Shown: piece by piece, positions 45,741-55,278 of the stretch
Position numbering within the stretch: the stretch's first letter is position 1
Layout of the letters: each line of letters starts with the position of its first letter
Assembly (NCBI RefSeq): GCF_002954615.1
Contig: NZ_MSCJ01000003.1
Span: forward strand, 1,426,001 to 1,490,000
Reading direction: 5' to 3'
From: Photobacterium angustum
Lineage (GTDB): Bacteria; Pseudomonadota; Gammaproteobacteria; Enterobacterales; Vibrionaceae
Length of the DNA stretch: 64,000 bases
Translations under genes and position numbers: made by a program
Notes under the pieces: generated by a model
What the model was told of the DNA's origin: nothing
The model's database searches: none
The model's input: only the letters and a program-made list of their open reading frames with translations

Positions 45741-46598
45741 ATGCAAAAGTTTATCGGTGCCATCATCATTATTATTTGTGTTTTTGGTGGCTATGTTTGG
45801 GCTGGCGGAAATTTACGTGCGATTTGGCAACCTGCTGAATTTTTAATTATTGCCGGAGCAACATTGGGATCGTTGATTATTGGTAATCCACCGCATGTAT
45901 TAAAGGAAATGCGCCAACAATTTCGTCAAGTACTCTCGCCTCGTAATAATGAGGCTCAGTACTACATGGAATTGATGGCATTGCTACAAACCTTGCTTGA
46001 TACCGTTCGTAATAAAGGCTTTAAAGCACTCGATGAGCATATTGAGTCGCCTCAAAGCAGCACAATTTTTAATCGTTATCCTCTCATTAAGCATGATCAT
46101 CATGTTATTTCTTTCATTACAGACAATTTACGTTTAATGGCAATGGGACAAATGTCGCCTTATGAACTTGAAGGGTTATTAGAACAAGAAATCAGTGCAA
46201 TAGAAGAAGATTTACTCTTGCCTTCGCGTTCTATGCAACGTACCGCAGAAGCCTTACCTGGATTTGGTATTTTAGCGGCTGTCATGGGGATCATCATTAC
46301 TATGCAAGCCATCGATGGCTCTATCGCCATGATCGGCTATCACGTTGCTGCCGCATTAGTCGGTACTTTTCTTGGGATTTTTGGTTGTTATTGCATTCTT
46401 GATCCTGCCAGTAATGCCATGGCACAGCGTGTTAAACGCAATATGTCAGCATTTGAATGTATAAGAGCAACACTTGTCGCCTATGTCGCTAAAAAGCCGA
46501 CCTTATTAGCTATTGACGCAGGAAGAAAACATATTCAGCTAGACATTAAACCTACATTTAACGAAATGGAGAGGTGGCTAACTGAACAGGAGGGATAA
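45741..46598 (+). CDS. lafT: Lateral motor stator MotA (LafT)
   Basis: 285 aa, four membrane helices. MotA features: [20 protein letters not shown] and [20 protein letters not shown] (helix 3), then [20 protein letters not shown] (helix 4). Proton-type stator subunit paired with LafU; stop overlaps the lafU ATG (TAATG). Confidence 0.95.
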   Translation: MQKFIGAIIIIICVFGGYVWAGGNLRAIWQPAEFLIIAGATLGSLIIGNPPHVLKEMRQQFRQVLSPRNNEAQYYMELMALLQTLLDTVRNKGFKALDEHIESPQSSTIFNRYPLIKHDHHVISFITDNLRLMAMGQMSPYELEGLLEQEISAIEEDLLLPSRSMQRTAEALPGFGILAAVMGIIITMQAIDGSIAMIGYHVAAALVGTFLGIFGCYCILDPASNAMAQRVKRNMSAFECIRATLVAYVAKKPTLLAIDAGRKHIQLDIKPTFNEMERWLTEQEG

Positions 46599-47596
46599 TG
46601 CAGAACACAGAGCAGATCGTCTTTAAACGTGCAGCAAAACGACATTCACATCAACATCACGGTGGCGCATGGAAAGTCGCTTTTGCTGATTTTATGATTG
46701 CTCTTATGGCACTATTTTTAGTGCTTTGGTTGATGCAAGTAGTTGATCAAAAAGAACGTAAAGCCATTGTCGCTTACGTAAATAGTGCCAGCGTTTTTGA
46801 CGAAGGGGCTGGCAATCCTTTTGATACCGCCAACAGTTTATCCCCTATTGATTTCGGTGGCGAAGCTGCCGATCTAAGCTCTCACAATGCAGCCATGACA
46901 ATAAAATCGTTTTTTGATGGTAACGGTGATGGCCCAGAGCGTGATGCGTTAATTCCTGGTAGTTTTGAAACCCAAGAGCAATTAGCTATCCTTGCTTCGG
47001 TCGTTGAAGAAACCGCTAAGCAAGTATCAGCTCAAGGTAATATTTCGGTTGATGTGACACCACAAGGGTTGAGGATCATTTTACAAGATGACTTCAAACA
47101 AAATATGTTTCATCGTGGCAGTGCTAATTTAACGCCCTTTTTTGAAGATGTATTATTAAGCATTGCCCCTATTTTTAAACAAATCAGCAATTCACTGATC
47201 ATCAGTGGCCATACTGATGCAACTCCGTTTAAACGCCAGTTTAGTAATAGATCAAACTGGGAACTCTCTTCTTCCCGTGCCAATATCGCAAGACAGACGC
47301 TGATTGCTGGCGGCATGCCAAGCAATCGAGTACTTCAAGTTGCAGCAATGGCTGAACGCGCCCTACTGAACAAGCAATCCCCCAACGCCAGTGAAAATCG
47401 TCGTATTGAGTTATTTATTTTAACCACGCCAGCAGCCAGTGTTGTAGATGCTCTTTTTGGTACAGGAAATCCTGATAACATTGTTGATAAAGCTTACGAA
47501 AAAGCGCGTTTTAATCAACCTGTGCTAAGAAGCGACTATATAAACCATTCAGTTACCCAACCAAAAGAAATACAGCCCGTCGTGTCTAATTTATAA
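46598..47596 (+). CDS. lafU: Lateral motor stator MotB (LafU)
   Basis: 332 aa. One membrane helix with the proton-carrying Asp in [20 protein letters not shown] (~residue 32), a plug/linker, and the OmpA peptidoglycan-binding domain [30 protein letters not shown]. Anchors LafT to the cell wall. End of the laf operon. Confidence 0.95.
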   Translation: MQNTEQIVFKRAAKRHSHQHHGGAWKVAFADFMIALMALFLVLWLMQVVDQKERKAIVAYVNSASVFDEGAGNPFDTANSLSPIDFGGEAADLSSHNAAMTIKSFFDGNGDGPERDALIPGSFETQEQLAILASVVEETAKQVSAQGNISVDVTPQGLRIILQDDFKQNMFHRGSANLTPFFEDVLLSIAPIFKQISNSLIISGHTDATPFKRQFSNRSNWELSSSRANIARQTLIAGGMPSNRVLQVAAMAERALLNKQSPNASENRRIELFILTTPAASVVDALFGTGNPDNIVDKAYEKARFNQPVLRSDYINHSVTQPKEIQPVVSNL

Positions 47597-47661
47597 GCTA
47601 TATTTTATAAATATTGAATACTATGCTTGGTTTTGGTGAGATTTTAGTGGATGTGTGCCCA

Positions 47662-47955
47662 ATGACTCATACACAAATAAAACAGCGTAAAGCTGATAAT
47701 TTACAAAAGACTTTTCTATGGCTTATCGTCATTGATTATATTCTGCTGTCTTTTTTTCTATTTCAGCTAGGCTCGCTCGATTTACGTACTGGTACAATGA
47801 TCAGCCTGTTATTGATCTTTTATAATGGTTTATTAGCGTTTTTTTGTTTTCATCGCGCGAATAGAATAGATGATAGCTACATTATTTACCCTATCATCTC
47901 AGCTATATTGCTCGCTTTCGTCTGCTTTTTATATTTCTTCTTTTTAGTGGCTTAA
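47662..47955 (+). CDS. Small three-helix membrane protein, unknown
   Basis: 97 aa from the ATG at 47662 (start not certain; ATG 47614 is upstream in frame). Helices near residues 17-40, 42-62 and 74-96, with few charges. Not recognised. It follows lafU and overlaps the opposite gene by 4 bases, a tail-to-tail arrangement. Confidence 0.5.
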   Translation: MTHTQIKQRKADNLQKTFLWLIVIDYILLSFFLFQLGSLDLRTGTMISLLLIFYNGLLAFFCFHRANRIDDSYIIYPIISAILLAFVCFLYFFFLVA

Positions 47956-48227
47956 CATCGGCGACAAAAAAAATTAACCGCTATTTTCCCCAGCCAGAAA
48001 CTGACAGCAAACAATGAAACAAAAAAGACACTACTACATACGTACGCCCACATAGCAGATAAACGAAAGAAATACCCAAAGCTAAATGCAATGCCATTAA
48101 ATGCTTCAAACGGCATCTCTAACCATGGCGTATTGGTAGAACTTCCTATTGTTGCAACCACACAAACTAAAACAATGCAGGCAATACATAAGCCCAGTTT
48201 ATTTTCGACATGCTTCATTTTATTCAT
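47952..48227 (-). CDS. Small membrane protein, unknown
   Basis: 91 aa with two or three hydrophobic helices (residues ~12-29, 45-62, 64-82). MNKMKHVENKLGL start; no strong ribosome site. Cys-Arg-rich end FFCRRC. Not recognised. Confidence 0.45.
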   Translation of the reverse strand: MNKMKHVENKLGLCIACIVLVCVVATIGSSTNTPWLEMPFEAFNGIAFSFGYFFRLSAMWAYVCSSVFFVSLFAVSFWLGKIAVNFFCRRC

Positions 48228-48347
48228 CAGCTCAGTATTCGTTATTGTGCTTTATAAACGAATATGTAAATTACCATAGAATGACTTCAGCATTAATTGA
48301 GGTAAAACAATTAAATAAATAGAAAAATGCAAACGGGTAACATCTAA

Positions 48348-48396
48348 AACGGATCACCCAACTGTAACCATTAATCACCGTTGGATGACCCTTTTG
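48348..48396 (-). terminator. Terminator of the methyltransferase gene
   Basis: GGATCACCCAAC pairs imperfectly with GTTGGATGACCC around a 17-nt loop, 4 bp after the stop codon of the minus-strand gene. Confidence 0.6.
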
Positions 48397-48399
48397 TTG

Positions 48400-49233
48400 T
48401 TACTTCTTCACACACACTACGATTGCATTACCTGATTCCCCATTCCAAGGAATAAGTTTCTCATAGTCATTCTCAAACATATGAACATCAAAATATGGTT
48501 CAAGTAGCGCTTGGAGTTCAACAAAACTTACCGCTACCATCGGGTGCTCATCATGCCAAATTTCGGTATTTAGCATATCTGTTTTTTCAATACTCAATTT
48601 CAGCGCTTGTTTTTCACCTTCACCTTGATAATACCAACCAGAGCTAAAAGTAAAGCGGCTGTCATCATGTTCTACACTGTGGCTGACAAAGTAATTATTG
48701 TTGATTAAGTTCTTTTCAACCGCATTGAAACAAAATATACCATCTTCTTTTAATGCCGCATGTGCACTTTCAATACAACGCGTTAAATTGGCAAGACCAT
48801 CGCTGTAATGAATGGAATACAAGAAACAGGTGATCAAATCCAATGGCTGATCAACTTTAAACTCACACATATTCTGCAAAACAAAGTCTGCTTCTGGACA
48901 ACGAATTTTTGCTAGATCAAGCATTGGCTGATTGATATCTAAACCAGCACTTTGAAAACCATGATCAATAAAGTGACGAACATGAGGGCCTGTACCACAT
49001 GCTAGATCTAGATGTCGCGTACCTTTATTACCAAAAAGCTGGTGAAGTCGACGAATACACTCGGCTTGAGCTTGATAATTAATATCAGCACACATTAAAT
49101 CGTAGTAAGAAGATAGATCTGTATACAGCGCTGTAGAAGTGGTTGTTGCCAATATCTTATACCGTGTAGGGTTATTAACTGGCGCGGATAGTATAGTAAT
49201 TGACGTCCGTTCAAAAACACGGATTTTTATCAT
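48400..49233 (-). CDS. SAM-dependent methyltransferase
   Basis: 277 aa frame from ATG 49233. The first ~30 residues are not family-like, so the true start may be a TTG near residue 29 (LATTTSTALYTDLSSYYDLM). Class I fold: motif I HLDLACGTGPHVRHF, SAGLDINQPMLDLA, and DLITCFLYSIHYSD. Substrate unknown. Small-molecule or protein methyltransferase; no neighbour tells which. Confidence 0.8.
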   Translation of the reverse strand: MIKIRVFERTSITILSAPVNNPTRYKILATTTSTALYTDLSSYYDLMCADINYQAQAECIRRLHQLFGNKGTRHLDLACGTGPHVRHFIDHGFQSAGLDINQPMLDLAKIRCPEADFVLQNMCEFKVDQPLDLITCFLYSIHYSDGLANLTRCIESAHAALKEDGIFCFNAVEKNLINNNYFVSHSVEHDDSRFTFSSGWYYQGEGEKQALKLSIEKTDMLNTEIWHDEHPMVAVSFVELQALLEPYFDVHMFENDYEKLIPWNGESGNAIVVCVKK

Positions 49234-49546
49234 TACGATAAATTTTATTTACCAAACACTGTAAAAGTAATATGAATTGAGCGCTCCCCTTTAATCACAG
49301 TTCTAACAACACGCTATGTAGATGATCATCGCTAAGGCATTTACATCCTCTTACAAATAAAACTGAGAAGCTTTCCCTTGTTTGTCTAGTTATTGATCAC
49401 ATAGGATAAAAGCATACTTTTACAGCTAATTTTAATTAGAACGCTATAGCTAAATATTATTTCAATGTATTTGCAGAACCAAAGACGTATTACTCAAACT
49501 TTCGTTTTCAATTTTTATACGCTTGGTGAATTATAGAGGAATAATT
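49234..49546. other. Intergenic region, nothing recognised
   Basis: 313 bp, AT-rich, with promoters for the divergent methyltransferase and the 93-aa gene expected. I see no repeat or RNA structure I would defend. Confidence 0.4.
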
Positions 49547-49828
49547 ATGGCGATTAAATTTCAGTTCTTTACGCTTAACAACGACAGAAAACAATACACT
49601 TTTATAGATATGTCATCTTCAACATTTCTGAAAGAGAAAGAAGCATTACTGTCTCAAGGCTTTGAAGTGTTAGATGATGTGATTTATGCAGAAACAAGTG
49701 AAGAAGCAGTAGAGCACTATAAGTCGAACTTTATCTACGTATTAGAAGAATATAACAAAGCTGATAATCCCTTTTATAGTGTATTACTCATTTTCGAATC
49801 TATTCGAGATTACTTTAAGCGTAAGTAA
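49547..49828 (+). CDS. Small conserved-looking soluble protein, unknown
   Basis: 93 aa from the ATG at 49547, with GAGGAA seven bases upstream. Sequence features: IKFQFFTLNNDRKQYTFIDM at the start, EVLDDVIYAETSEEAVEHYK in the middle and IFESIRDYFKRK at the end. No membrane helix. Not FlgM or FlgN by any feature I can see. Clear ribosome site makes it a likely real gene. Confidence 0.6.
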   Translation: MAIKFQFFTLNNDRKQYTFIDMSSSTFLKEKEALLSQGFEVLDDVIYAETSEEAVEHYKSNFIYVLEEYNKADNPFYSVLLIFESIRDYFKRK

Positions 49829-49899
49829 TTAAAACAAAACTATTTAGCTAAACTCATCGTATAGATACTTTGTTATTTCAATACGATGAGTTTCTCTTT

Positions 49900-50607
49900 A
49901 TGCATATATTGATATTAGGTGGCACAGGTGGCATTGGTTCAGCTTTAATAAAAGCATATCTAAGCCAAGGCGTTGTCAATCGTATCCATGCGACATACCA
50001 CAACAGCCATCCAACTATTGAACACCCTCAACTCACTTGGCATCGTACTGATGTCAGCAAAGATTCTGATGTGGCTAAATTATCAGAAACAGTTGGCCAG
50101 CTTGATATCGTGATCAATGCGGTTGGCATGTTACACAGTGGCGATATGATGCCAGAAAAAACTATTACTCAATTTGATAGTGATTTTTTCAATCAAAATA
50201 TCGCAACGAACGTATTACCTACACTGCTAATCGCTAAGCACTTATCTCCTAAATTAAAATCAAAAACATTGAATTACTTTGTTACTGTTTCGGCAAAAAT
50301 TGGCAGTATTGAAGACAATAATTTAGGTGGATGGATAAGTTACCGAAGTTCAAAAGCAGCATTAAATATGGCGTTGAAAACCATTAGTATTGAATGGAAA
50401 AATAAAAAATTTAATACCTGTGTATTCGCTTTTCACCCCGGTACTACAGACACAGACTTATCAAAGCCTTTTCAGCGCAACGTGCCAGAAGGTAATTTAC
50501 AAACACCAGAAAAAGTCGCTGCAGCATTAATTAACTTGCTACAGCGACTGAGCTTAAAAGATAATGGAAAATTCTTTAGCTACGATGGCACTGAAATTCC
50601 ATGGTAA
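49900..50607 (+). CDS. Short-chain dehydrogenase (CsgA/C-factor-like)
   Basis: 235 aa from the ATG at 49900 (MHILILGGTGGIGSALIKAY); the longer frame to 49870 is not family-like. Rossmann GGTGGIG, VINAVGML (NAG equivalent), the catalytic YRSSK, and FHPGTTDTDLSKPF. NAD(P)-dependent oxidoreductase of unknown substrate, similar to C-factor proteins. Confidence 0.85.
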   Translation: MHILILGGTGGIGSALIKAYLSQGVVNRIHATYHNSHPTIEHPQLTWHRTDVSKDSDVAKLSETVGQLDIVINAVGMLHSGDMMPEKTITQFDSDFFNQNIATNVLPTLLIAKHLSPKLKSKTLNYFVTVSAKIGSIEDNNLGGWISYRSSKAALNMALKTISIEWKNKKFNTCVFAFHPGTTDTDLSKPFQRNVPEGNLQTPEKVAAALINLLQRLSLKDNGKFFSYDGTEIPW

Positions 50608-50610
50608 GAA

Positions 50611-51510
50611 TTAAAAAATCCAGCTATATAAGTAACCTGAACTCATAGCCATGGTTAAAACAACCGTAACAAAAGCTATAATCATTGGTGTTTTAAATAT
50701 CGATTTTAATAAGATAACTTCTGTTAAACTTGCGCCAGCACTACCAATAATTAATGCCATCACCGCCCCTAACCCCATTCCTTTTGCAGCTAATGCGGCA
50801 CTTAATGGAATGACAGCTTCTGCACGAATATACAATGGAATACCAATGACAGCCGCTACCGGAATGGCAAATGGATTATTATCACTTGCTATTTTTGCGA
50901 TGAATTCAGTTGGCATAAAACCATAAATCAATGAACCAATAGCAATACCACCGATTAAGTATGGCAGTACTTTTTTAAAGTCTTTCCATGTTGTGTTCCA
51001 GATTTTTTTCCATTTATTGGTTTCAACTTTCGCTCCGCCACAGCTTTTAGCACCACATGATGATTCAGGTTCAATATAGGCTTCTGGTTTTACAAAGCGT
51101 TCAAAATTGAGCTTTTCTAATAGAACGCCGGCAATAACAGATACACCCATCGCCATTACAAAATAGAATGCCGCAACTTTAATACCAAAGGTTACAACAA
51201 ATAAGCCAATGATTACGGGATTAAGCAGAGGACTTGCTAAAAGGAACACCATCATGGTTCCAAAGCCCGCTTTAGCTCTAAGTAATCCTTTTAAAAACGG
51301 GATTGTTGAACAAGAACAAAACGGAGTAATAGCTGCTAATAATGCAGCAACAACATAACCTTTACCTTTCTTTCCACTTAATATTCTCTGAATTTTTGCC
51401 GGTGGAATATAGCTTTGTAATACACCAACCAAAAAACTAATCAACAAAAATAGTAGCGTTAATTCAGTAGCCAAAAAGAGGAACATCTCTAACGTATCTT
51501 TTAACATCAC
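50611..51510 (-). CDS. Metal-efflux-type permease (DUF318/SO_0444-like)
   Basis: 299 aa, eight helices in two halves. Conserved AAITPFCSCSTIPFLKGLLR near residue 60 and a Cys-rich cytoplasmic loop SSCGAKSCGGAK near residue 150, joining the halves. Family members export Cu/Zn or arsenite-like ions (family name from memory). Divergent from an ArsR-family gene, whose operators cover the shared promoter region. Confidence 0.82.
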   Translation of the reverse strand: MMLKDTLEMFLFLATELTLLFLLISFLVGVLQSYIPPAKIQRILSGKKGKGYVVAALLAAITPFCSCSTIPFLKGLLRAKAGFGTMMVFLLASPLLNPVIIGLFVVTFGIKVAAFYFVMAMGVSVIAGVLLEKLNFERFVKPEAYIEPESSCGAKSCGGAKVETNKWKKIWNTTWKDFKKVLPYLIGGIAIGSLIYGFMPTEFIAKIASDNNPFAIPVAAVIGIPLYIRAEAVIPLSAALAAKGMGLGAVMALIIGSAGASLTEVILLKSIFKTPMIIAFVTVVLTMAMSSGYLYSWIF

Positions 51511-51520
51511 AATACCAATC

Positions 51521-51546
51521 TATATTTCTAGAATAATCGAAATATA
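51521..51546. promoter_or_regulatory. ArsR-type operator palindrome 1
   Basis: TATATTTC-N10-GAAATATA, a perfect 8-bp inverted repeat just upstream of the permease ATG. Near-identical to the site at 51572-51597. Confidence 0.65.
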
Positions 51547-51571
51547 GTTGATCTTTATTGGATAGATCAAG

Positions 51572-51597
51572 TTATTTCTAGTAATATCGAAATATAA
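51572..51597. promoter_or_regulatory. ArsR-type operator palindrome 2
   Basis: ATTTCTAGTAATATCGAAAT shares the TTTCTA...ATCGAAATATA core with site 1, with starts 51 bp apart. Between the two is a third palindrome TTGATCT/AGATCAA (51548-51570). Confidence 0.6.
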
Positions 51598-51617
51598 AGT
51601 CAGTAAGGGTAGTAACA

Positions 51618-51914
51618 ATGGATACAGAGATCATCGCTAAAGCATTGAAAGAATTAGGACATCCGACACGATTGATGATTTACAAAACAGTGATTAGAGC
51701 GGGTCATCAAGGTATTGCTGTTGGGGGGCTACAAGAAAAACTGTCCGTTCCAGGCTCAACCCTCTCTCATCATATTGCTGGGCTGGCTTCTGCTGGACTC
51801 ATTTCACAACGCAGAGAAGGACGAACTTTGTTTTGTGTCGCTGAATACCAAAAACTAGAATCAGTGATGGCATATCTACAAGATGAATGTTGTGCTGACG
51901 AAAATCAAAAATAA
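51618..51914 (+). CDS. ArsR/SmtB-family regulator
   Basis: 98 aa. Winged HTH: ALKELGHPTRLMIYKTVIRA, then VGGLQEKLSVPGSTLSHHIA and ISQRREGRTLFC. The C-terminal Cys pair in DECCADENQK could bind a metal. Likely represses the divergent permease gene and its own. Confidence 0.9.
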   Translation: MDTEIIAKALKELGHPTRLMIYKTVIRAGHQGIAVGGLQEKLSVPGSTLSHHIAGLASAGLISQRREGRTLFCVAEYQKLESVMAYLQDECCADENQK

Positions 51915-51931
51915 ACGTGTAGTACGTGCCA

Positions 51932-52981
51932 TTATTTTAATAAAGCGACAACCGTATGACGATGTACATTCGCTTGTGCTGCTAAAGAGCGATACGTTGC
52001 ACTAAATTGCTGGTTTCCTGCCCCTGAGAGTTGGCTAAGTTTTTCTTCTACTTGCTTAACATCTCCCAGCGATGTGTTTGCCTTCGCATCTGCCATTTGT
52101 TTAGCCAATACAGCCTGATAAGCTTTGATATCATCAAGGCTTTGTTGCACTTGCCGTAAATGTTGGTTCACTTTTACTAAAGCATCGCGAATTTGCTCAC
52201 GGTTATTAAAAGTAAATTGATTATCTTCAATACCTTCGGGCTCAGGCTTAATCGTAAGTGTATTGGCCTGTCCTGCAGGGTATCGATGCCCTTGACCAAT
52301 TACCTGTACTTTTCCTTCCAACCCTTGAAAGCCTTGCTCATTGGTTCGAAATACAATATCGCCGTTATCTTGTTGCGATGCTCGAAGACCAAAAGGGATC
52401 ACATGACGATCTATTTGCGAAACTAAGGCTTTATCACTTAGTTTCGCATCCATATTCACAACAACCGTTCCCAACTGTTGAAAACTTAATTTAATCAGCT
52501 CACTGTGCTCTCGCTGACGCTTAACATTCAGACCGGGAACAGAAAATGTACGTGTTATTGGTCTATCAATATTAACTTTTAGCTCTGCATCAATAACACG
52601 AAGTCCATCGCTCTTAGCGTTATTCAATGTGTGTTTTATCGAATCAAGATGATGATTCGCATTGTTTTGAGCTGACGGAGAAACAGCGCGTTGAGCAATA
52701 AGCTCAGTACTTAAGATCTTCTTTATTGCTTGTAAGTCCCGTCCTACAACTCCTAAAGCTTGTTGTGCTATTTGTACCGATGTTACTTGCTGCTGACCCT
52801 TGGCGAGTAAGGTTTTGGAAACCGTGTATCCATCTTGCTGATAGCTTAATTGTTTTAAGTTCGAACCAGCGATTTTCTTGGTATCGATTGTGTCTGCGGC
52901 TGACGGAACAATGGCAGCTTTCTTGCTCGCATTAGCAAAATTTATACTCTGAGTTCTAACTTCCGATGTACTTGTAACCAT
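51932..52981 (-). CDS. Flagellin/hook-associated-like protein of the lateral cluster
   Basis: 349 aa, no membrane helix. The last ~60 residues look like a flagellin or HAP D0 helix (YRSLAAQANVHRHTVVALLK versus the flagellin end QANQ..LSLLR), and residues ~55-120 are coiled-coil-like (VSVQIAQQALGVVGRDLQAI style). The middle has a beta-rich domain (DNGDIVFRTNEQGFQGLEGK). Last gene of the flgB-L operon, 14 bp after flgL. V. parahaemolyticus is, to my memory, said to carry a lafW gene in this place; homology not tested. Confidence 0.7.
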   Translation of the reverse strand: MVTSTSEVRTQSINFANASKKAAIVPSAADTIDTKKIAGSNLKQLSYQQDGYTVSKTLLAKGQQQVTSVQIAQQALGVVGRDLQAIKKILSTELIAQRAVSPSAQNNANHHLDSIKHTLNNAKSDGLRVIDAELKVNIDRPITRTFSVPGLNVKRQREHSELIKLSFQQLGTVVVNMDAKLSDKALVSQIDRHVIPFGLRASQQDNGDIVFRTNEQGFQGLEGKVQVIGQGHRYPAGQANTLTIKPEPEGIEDNQFTFNNREQIRDALVKVNQHLRQVQQSLDDIKAYQAVLAKQMADAKANTSLGDVKQVEEKLSQLSGAGNQQFSATYRSLAAQANVHRHTVVALLK

Positions 52982-52995
52982 AGTTCTTTGCTACC

Positions 52996-53898
52996 TTACA
53001 ATCGATTAAACAATGAAAGGTCGTTAATTTTCATGTAGCTTGCCTGTGTAGCCTGAAGCGCAGCCATATAATTATTTAAACGAACCGATGCTTCACCATA
53101 ATCCAACGCTTCTAGATCATTGGTTACGGCTTCAACAAATAACTTATTATCACCATGGCTGGATTCCATTAAATCTAAATTATTATGGCGCCCACCAATA
53201 TCGGTTACTGCTGCTAAAACATTATCATGCGTTATATCTAGAGTATTTAACGTTGCTTGTAAGGTGTTATTGAGATTTGCTGTCGGGGCTTGTAACTCGG
53301 TTATCGCTGCGTCAATCTGATTTAAGATATTATTACCGCCAAGATCGAGCATTTCTTGTGAAGCAAAATTTGCTTCCATCGTAACGCCTTTGGCTACCGT
53401 CACTACGCGCTTATCGCTATTACCTTCAAAAATATAGCCACCAGCAGGTTGTGCTGTAATCGCTGGGACATCACTTTGAGTACCGGAAAAAAGGTAATTA
53501 CCCTCTTCATCTTGAACGTTAAATGAAGACATAAAAGCATCACGTAAGCTGACTAATTTATTCGCATAACTTTCTCTATCGGCATCTGATATGGCACCAT
53601 TTGACGCTAATAACAACGTATCTCGCATATCCTTTAACGTATCACTTGCGGCCATTAAATGAACTTCTTGCGAAGATAGCGCGGTTTTCACATTACTAAT
53701 GTTATCTTGGTACTGATTTATCGCGCTATTTTCACGATCTAAATTCAATAAGTTAATAGAATCAATTGGGTTATCAGATAATTTGAGTAAGCGCTGACCT
53801 GTTGACATCTGCGCTAACACTTCACCTAAACCTTGGTTATTTTTTGATAGGCTGGTTAACATTAGCTGGCTAAATTGCGTATCACTGACTCTCATCAT
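52996..53898 (-). CDS. flgL: Hook-filament junction protein FlgL (HAP3)
   Basis: 300 aa. MRVSDTQFSQLMLTSLSKNN start, the HAP pattern MSTGQRLLKLSDNPIDSINL, and the C-terminal flagellin-like YMAALQATQASYMKINDLSL. Joins hook and filament. Typical length for the lateral form. Confidence 0.93.
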   Translation of the reverse strand: MMRVSDTQFSQLMLTSLSKNNQGLGEVLAQMSTGQRLLKLSDNPIDSINLLNLDRENSAINQYQDNISNVKTALSSQEVHLMAASDTLKDMRDTLLLASNGAISDADRESYANKLVSLRDAFMSSFNVQDEEGNYLFSGTQSDVPAITAQPAGGYIFEGNSDKRVVTVAKGVTMEANFASQEMLDLGGNNILNQIDAAITELQAPTANLNNTLQATLNTLDITHDNVLAAVTDIGGRHNNLDLMESSHGDNKLFVEAVTNDLEALDYGEASVRLNNYMAALQATQASYMKINDLSLFNRL

Positions 53899-53905
53899 TC
53901 ATCCC

Positions 53906-55273
53906 TTACAATAATCGTAATACTGAGTCGAACAGTTCATTGGCTGTACTGATCACTTTCATGTTTGCTTGATAAGCATTAGTAAATGTCATTAGGTTTG
54001 CCGCTTCTTCATCACTGTTAACCGCACTTAAATTATCTCGTGCTGCGTTGGCTTGACTAAATAAGGTTTCTGCGGCTTTTTGATCAACGGAGGCTTGTCG
54101 CGTTTCTATTGCCGTTTTACCCACCATAGAAGCAAATGCATCACTCAAGGTCACACTACCTAACCCATTGATCGCCATTGGTTTTGTCGACAAATCGATC
54201 AAGGCTTGTAACGTATCACTGTTACCCGGTGCCCCATCTGAAGATAATGCCAGCTCAGCCGGTGTGATCGCTGTGATATCAAGACTGCCCGCTGGTGAAT
54301 TAGGATCGAATGAAAACAATGCTTGGCCTGGATTACCATTTAAATCAAAACCCGTCGCTAATACCTGATTAAATTCGGTTGCTAGGTTTTGTGCCATCTC
54401 ATCAAGGGCTTGTTGGGTCGGTTTTAAGGTTTCTTTGAGATAGTTATCAAATGATCCTAACTGCCCTCCTAACTCACCTGTAACAGCAAAGGTTTGCCCA
54501 GAAAAATTAATTTCGATGTTCTTAATAAACGGCTCATTAACTATCGGAGTCGATTTTAATTGCGCAGCATCACTACCTAAAATCAAAGGCTGACCAGATG
54601 CCAGAGTAACTTGTAGGCTACCATCTGGTTGCTGAGTTGAACTGATCTCTACCACTTCAGAAAGTTGTTTAATTAATACATCACGTTCATCAATAAGCTG
54701 AGAAGGATTACCGCCTGTCGCTTGTGTCTCTACAACGCGGTGGTTTATATCTGCAATATTGTTCATTAAGCTGTTAGCATGCTCAATAGACGCCGTAGCC
54801 TTGTCACTAATACGCTTACCTTGGCCATGTAAAGATTCAGACAAAGTATTAAAGCGACGAGATAACGCTTTAGCTTCATTAATAATTTGCTGGCGATTAG
54901 GGGTAGATTCCGGTTTAAGTGTCGCGTCATTTAACGCCGAATATAAAGAATCAAGACCTGCACTAATATTAAAGCCCTCTCCACCTAATAGGCTTTCGAG
55001 CATCGTCATACTGTCTAAATTCGCATTGCTTGCTGCCTGTTGGCTGGTTGCTGCCCATGTTTGTTTTACAATGAATTGATCTGATATACGTCGAATACTG
55101 GCAATTTCAACACCACTTCCCGCACTTAATATATCGTTGCCAGCAAGAGCGCTCATCATCGCCTGCTGTCGACTAAATCCAGGCGTATTAACATTAGCAA
55201 TATTATGAGCAGTAACATCAAGCGCCGTTTTATTGGCATTTAATCCTGTTAAACCAATATTAATCATATTCAT
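53906..55273 (-). CDS. flgK: Hook-filament junction protein FlgK (HAP1)
   Basis: 455 aa from the ATG at 55273 (AAGGAG 11 bases upstream; the frame to 55324 is out of style). N-terminal rod motif INIGLTGLNANKTALDVTAH, then NIANVNTPGFSRQQ, and C-terminal DEEAANLMTFTNAYQANMKV. Capable of export and junction assembly with FlgL. 5 bp after flgJ. Confidence 0.95.
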   Translation of the reverse strand: MNMINIGLTGLNANKTALDVTAHNIANVNTPGFSRQQAMMSALAGNDILSAGSGVEIASIRRISDQFIVKQTWAATSQQAASNANLDSMTMLESLLGGEGFNISAGLDSLYSALNDATLKPESTPNRQQIINEAKALSRRFNTLSESLHGQGKRISDKATASIEHANSLMNNIADINHRVVETQATGGNPSQLIDERDVLIKQLSEVVEISSTQQPDGSLQVTLASGQPLILGSDAAQLKSTPIVNEPFIKNIEINFSGQTFAVTGELGGQLGSFDNYLKETLKPTQQALDEMAQNLATEFNQVLATGFDLNGNPGQALFSFDPNSPAGSLDITAITPAELALSSDGAPGNSDTLQALIDLSTKPMAINGLGSVTLSDAFASMVGKTAIETRQASVDQKAAETLFSQANAARDNLSAVNSDEEAANLMTFTNAYQANMKVISTANELFDSVLRLL

Positions 55274-55278
55274 AGCGA

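Noticed and set aside
49547..49828. 93-aa gene as the missing FlgN or FlgM
   Set aside because: Lacks the features of both families; mixed alpha/beta look.
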